This document shows, in pieces, positions 62,264 to 64,000 of a stretch of DNA of 64,000 bases. Origin of the DNA: Paracoccus sp. TOH (GTDB lineage Bacteria > Pseudomonadota > Alphaproteobacteria > Rhodobacterales > Rhodobacteraceae); NCBI RefSeq assembly GCF_030388245.1, contig NZ_CP098360.1, positions 602,001-666,000 on the forward strand. Reading direction: 5' to 3'. Both the position numbers and the translations under genes were made by a program. The notes beneath the pieces are model-generated. The model was not told the origin of the DNA. It did not search any database and worked only from the letters and a program-made list of their open reading frames with translations. Within the stretch, counting starts at the first letter, position 1, and each line of letters opens with the position of its first letter.

Positions 62264-62779
62264 ATGACTATCTTAGTGTCTCTTTCCGGCCTTCCTGGGG
62301 TCGGCAAAACAACGTTGGCAAAGAAACTGGCGGCGCGCACTCCGACTATCCATCTTCGTGTGGATTCCGTAGAAGCTGCTTTGAAGCGAAGTATCCTGAG
62401 CATTTGTCCCGCAGAGGATGCAGGCTACCTGGCAATCGCATCTATCGCGAAAGACAATCTTTTGCTTGGCTTCGACGTTATTGCTGACACCGTCAATCCG
62501 ATTGAACTTTCACGAAAACTATGGGCAGAAACCGCCTCTGATGGCGCGGCTCACCTGTTGAACGTCGAGGTCACCTGTTCGGATAAGACGCTTCATCGGA
62601 AACGAGTCGAGACGCGTATCAGCGATATCGAGGATCTTGTCGTTCCCGACTGGCAAGCAGTCACCAATCGGACGTTTGAACCGTGGCGATGCGACCGTTT
62701 GATTGTGGATACCGCCCTTATCGCCGATCCATGGGAAGGTGACTCCGCAGGGCAAACCAGCGCCCGCTATGAGCGCTAG
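62264..62779 (+). CDS. P-loop nucleotide-binding protein (AAA/kinase-like)
   Basis: 171 residues. Walker A is VSLSGLPGVGKTTLAKKLA at the N-terminus. HLRVDSVEAALKRSIL (residue about 30) and GFDVIADTVNPIELSRKLWAE are like adenylylsulfate/small-molecule kinases or zeta-toxin relatives. RVETRISDIEDLVVPDWQAV could be a lid. The substrate is unknown. Codon use is AT-richer than the core genome and no Shine-Dalgarno sequence is evident, so it is probably acquired. Confidence 0.75.
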   Translation: MTILVSLSGLPGVGKTTLAKKLAARTPTIHLRVDSVEAALKRSILSICPAEDAGYLAIASIAKDNLLLGFDVIADTVNPIELSRKLWAETASDGAAHLLNVEVTCSDKTLHRKRVETRISDIEDLVVPDWQAVTNRTFEPWRCDRLIVDTALIADPWEGDSAGQTSARYER

Positions 62780-63198
62780 GCAAGCTTGCCGCATCGTACT
62801 GCCAGAAACACACCCATATTCGCACTCAATCAAGCTGTCCGAGCACGCGCAGGGTGCGCTTGGCACTATTGCGATATATTCCAATGATTTATGAGGAATT
62901 CAGCCTCATCGCGAGGCAACTTCCGCGGTCAAAAAGGCAGAATTATCTGCCTCCTATTATGAAATTTCAGAGAGTCTTGCTCTGTTCTCCATCCGAATCC
63001 TGAACGAATCCAGTGGCTTTGGCTAGCGCGTTTTTCGTTGACTGCCTTTTATTTCACTTCGCACGCGGGTTGCCGTGTTGGGGCTGGCAAAGCTCGGGAG
63101 GTTCATGACGGCTTCGACCTCGGTTCGTGATCTTACAGGCTTTGAGGTGATCTATCGCGCCGCAGCGTATGAAGCTTTCTCCCGATATCGCTTATTGC
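62780..63198. other. Gene-free stretch with one terminator
   Basis: About 420 bases without a supported gene. It contains the minus-strand terminator at 62931-62952; otherwise nothing recognised. Confidence 0.5.
62931..62952 (-). terminator. Rho-independent terminator for the leftward regulator/TA genes
   Basis: Minus-strand AGGCAGA-TAAT-TCTGCCT followed by TTTT: a perfect 7-base stem with a U-tail. It is about 250 bases past the stop of the HTH gene at 63199. Confidence 0.75.
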
Positions 63199-63576
63199 TC
63201 ATGCCGTTGCATTATTCCCATCCGATAAATCCACCCAGAAATCGAGGTGGATGCCGCGATAGGGAAATTCGGCACCTTTTTCAGTATGATCGATAATCCC
63301 CGCATCTGCGAGCGTGATAACGTCCTGATGCACGGCTGGCGCATCGCGCCCGACCCGGCGCACAAGCTCGTCAATGGACATGACCCCTTGCCCGGCAAGC
63401 GCCATGACAACCCTAAGACGGGAAGGTGTGAGAACCCGATGCAGATCCTCGTAGCTGCGAAAATACAGCGTGGGGATCGTCTCGCGGGTCTTGACTGCAA
63501 CGGCCAGTTCGCCTGTTTCGGTGAAGCCTGTCCGAAGATTGGCCCCCGTGTCCAGATGAATGTTCAGAGTGCTCAT
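63199..63576 (-). CDS. HVO_A0114-like winged-HTH DNA-binding protein (possible antitoxin)
   Basis: 125 residues. The winged helix is in SYEDLHRVLTPSRLRVVMALAGQGVMSIDELVRRVGRDAPAVHQDVITLADAGIIDHTEKGAEFPY (about residues 42-107), MarR/ArsR-like with the HVO_A0114 pattern. Members of this family are antitoxins of TumE-type toxins in annotated TA pairs. No intact toxin precedes it; only a 36-codon frame overlaps its start (ATGA). Confidence 0.75.
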   Translation of the reverse strand: MSTLNIHLDTGANLRTGFTETGELAVAVKTRETIPTLYFRSYEDLHRVLTPSRLRVVMALAGQGVMSIDELVRRVGRDAPAVHQDVITLADAGIIDHTEKGAEFPYRGIHLDFWVDLSDGNNATA

Positions 63577-63683
63577 TGCGCTCCTGCCTGCATGATCGGG
63601 TGCCCCTGGAAATGCTGGTCGGCATTCATCCGATCATGCGGGAGGCGGGTGATTTCCGGTTGGCTTCCAGCTACTCGACGCAT
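63573..63683 (-). CDS. Short ORF, possible toxin remnant
   Basis: 36 codons (MRRVAGSQPEITRLPHDRMN and on to IMQAGAQ) whose TGA overlaps the start of the HTH gene. It starts 6 bases after the XRE gene stop. It could be the tail of a lost toxin gene, or non-coding. No family match is recognised. Confidence 0.3.
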   Translation of the reverse strand: MRRVAGSQPEITRLPHDRMNADQHFQGHPIMQAGAQ

Positions 63684-63689
63684 TCAGGG

Positions 63690-63968
63690 TCAACCCGCCA
63701 AGGCACGCTGCACCGCACCGGGCTCTTTCTCGATCACCCGCAGCAGCGTGGCAGCAGGACCAGAGACGCGACGCTGACCTTGTTCCCATTTTCGATACCC
63801 CGAAAGACTCATCCCCATCAATGGGGCCATTTGCGCCTGTGTCAGCTTCGCCCGCATCCTGACCTCGCGCGGATCAACCGACTCGTGCAGGATTGCGGGG
63901 CCTTCTCCCTTGGCATGGGCCAGTGCCTCGCCCATGGCCTGGATCAGGTCTTCGCCAAACGTGCTCAT
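63690..63968 (-). CDS. XRE-family antitoxin (HigA/NadS-like)
   Basis: 92 residues. The HTH is VRMRAKLTQAQMAPLMGMSLSGYRKWEQGQRRVSGPAATLLRVIE (about residues 36-80), the HigA/NadS antitoxin pattern in which the HTH lies in the C-terminal half. Start MSTFGEDLIQAM is preceded by AAGGAAAGGAA and overlaps the upstream toxin stop (ATGA). It is expected to neutralise and repress the partner entering from the right edge. Confidence 0.82.
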   Translation of the reverse strand: MSTFGEDLIQAMGEALAHAKGEGPAILHESVDPREVRMRAKLTQAQMAPLMGMSLSGYRKWEQGQRRVSGPAATLLRVIEKEPGAVQRALAG

Positions 63969-64000
63969 TTCCTTTCCTTCCATGCAGCCTTCAGCGCCGT
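63965..64000 (-). CDS. Type II toxin, C-terminal end (partial)
   Basis: The last 11 codons and stop (TALKAAWKERK) of a gene that continues beyond the right edge. Basic C-terminus and ATGA overlap with an XRE antitoxin are typical of RelE/HigB-like toxins. Identity is inferred from context only. Confidence 0.5.
   Translation of the reverse strand, partial: TALKAAWKERK

Overview
The window is chromosomal DNA of a high-GC alphaproteobacterium. Gene order (ybgC-tolQRAB-pal-cpoB-tilS, a cysteine operon with DUF2849/DUF934 partners, clustered deformylases with fmt) and protein style point to Rhodobacterales, most likely Paracoccus or a close relative. This is an inference from remembered family and synteny patterns; no search was run.

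Positions 1-45,400 are dense core genome. From the left, all on the minus strand unless noted: the Tol-Pal envelope operon running into tilS; a small unknown gene and the scoAB CoA-transferase pair; a plus-strand DUF488 gene; gamma-glutamyltransferase; topoisomerase I; an assimilatory sulfate operon (DUF2849-cysI-cysH-DUF934-fpr) with a divergent Lrp-type regulator; a HisC-like aminotransferase; cytochrome bd with its assembly transporter (cydDCABX); a stand-alone AsnC ligand domain; a MATE pump; an L,D-transpeptidase and a MalY/PatB-type lyase. A plus-strand block follows with three deformylase-family genes (the third lacks catalytic residues), two alpha/beta hydrolases, fmt and an HdeD-like protein. 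Then come hrpB (minus), ycjX, a DUF697 protein, pbpC, arfB, a Nudix hydrolase overlapping a PiT phosphate transporter, and a TPP enzyme (minus).

Positions 47,400-57,330 hold the most distinctive system: a GlxA/GbdR-like regulator, a 4Fe-4S protein, a non-pyrrolysine MttB-family methyltransferase, its corrinoid protein, a DUF1638 protein, a MetV-like plus MetF-like split methylenetetrahydrofolate reductase, a methyl-THF:corrinoid methyltransferase and a RamA-like corrinoid activase. Read together, a methyl group would be taken from a quaternary or tertiary amine (glycine betaine is the favoured guess), pass through corrinoid to tetrahydrofolate and be oxidised. This resembles acetogen/methanogen chemistry placed in an apparently aerobic bacterium. 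The activase gene carries a run of 12 G inside its coding sequence.

From about 57,400 to the right end the DNA is accessory: a DUF411 metal-site protein with small neighbours, an orphan HsdR-N-type nuclease, a lipoprotein with a clear intrinsic terminator, tRNA-Ser(GCT), an IS3-family transposase remnant in AT-rich DNA, a P-loop protein, and pieces of toxin-antitoxin loci. Coding is sparse and G+C falls.

Across the core part a short element (consensus about GGGGTATTTGG-AAACGGTGAAAG) recurs about ten times, mostly in sense orientation after a stop codon and usually just past a GC-rich hairpin. It looks like a lineage-specific gene-end module.
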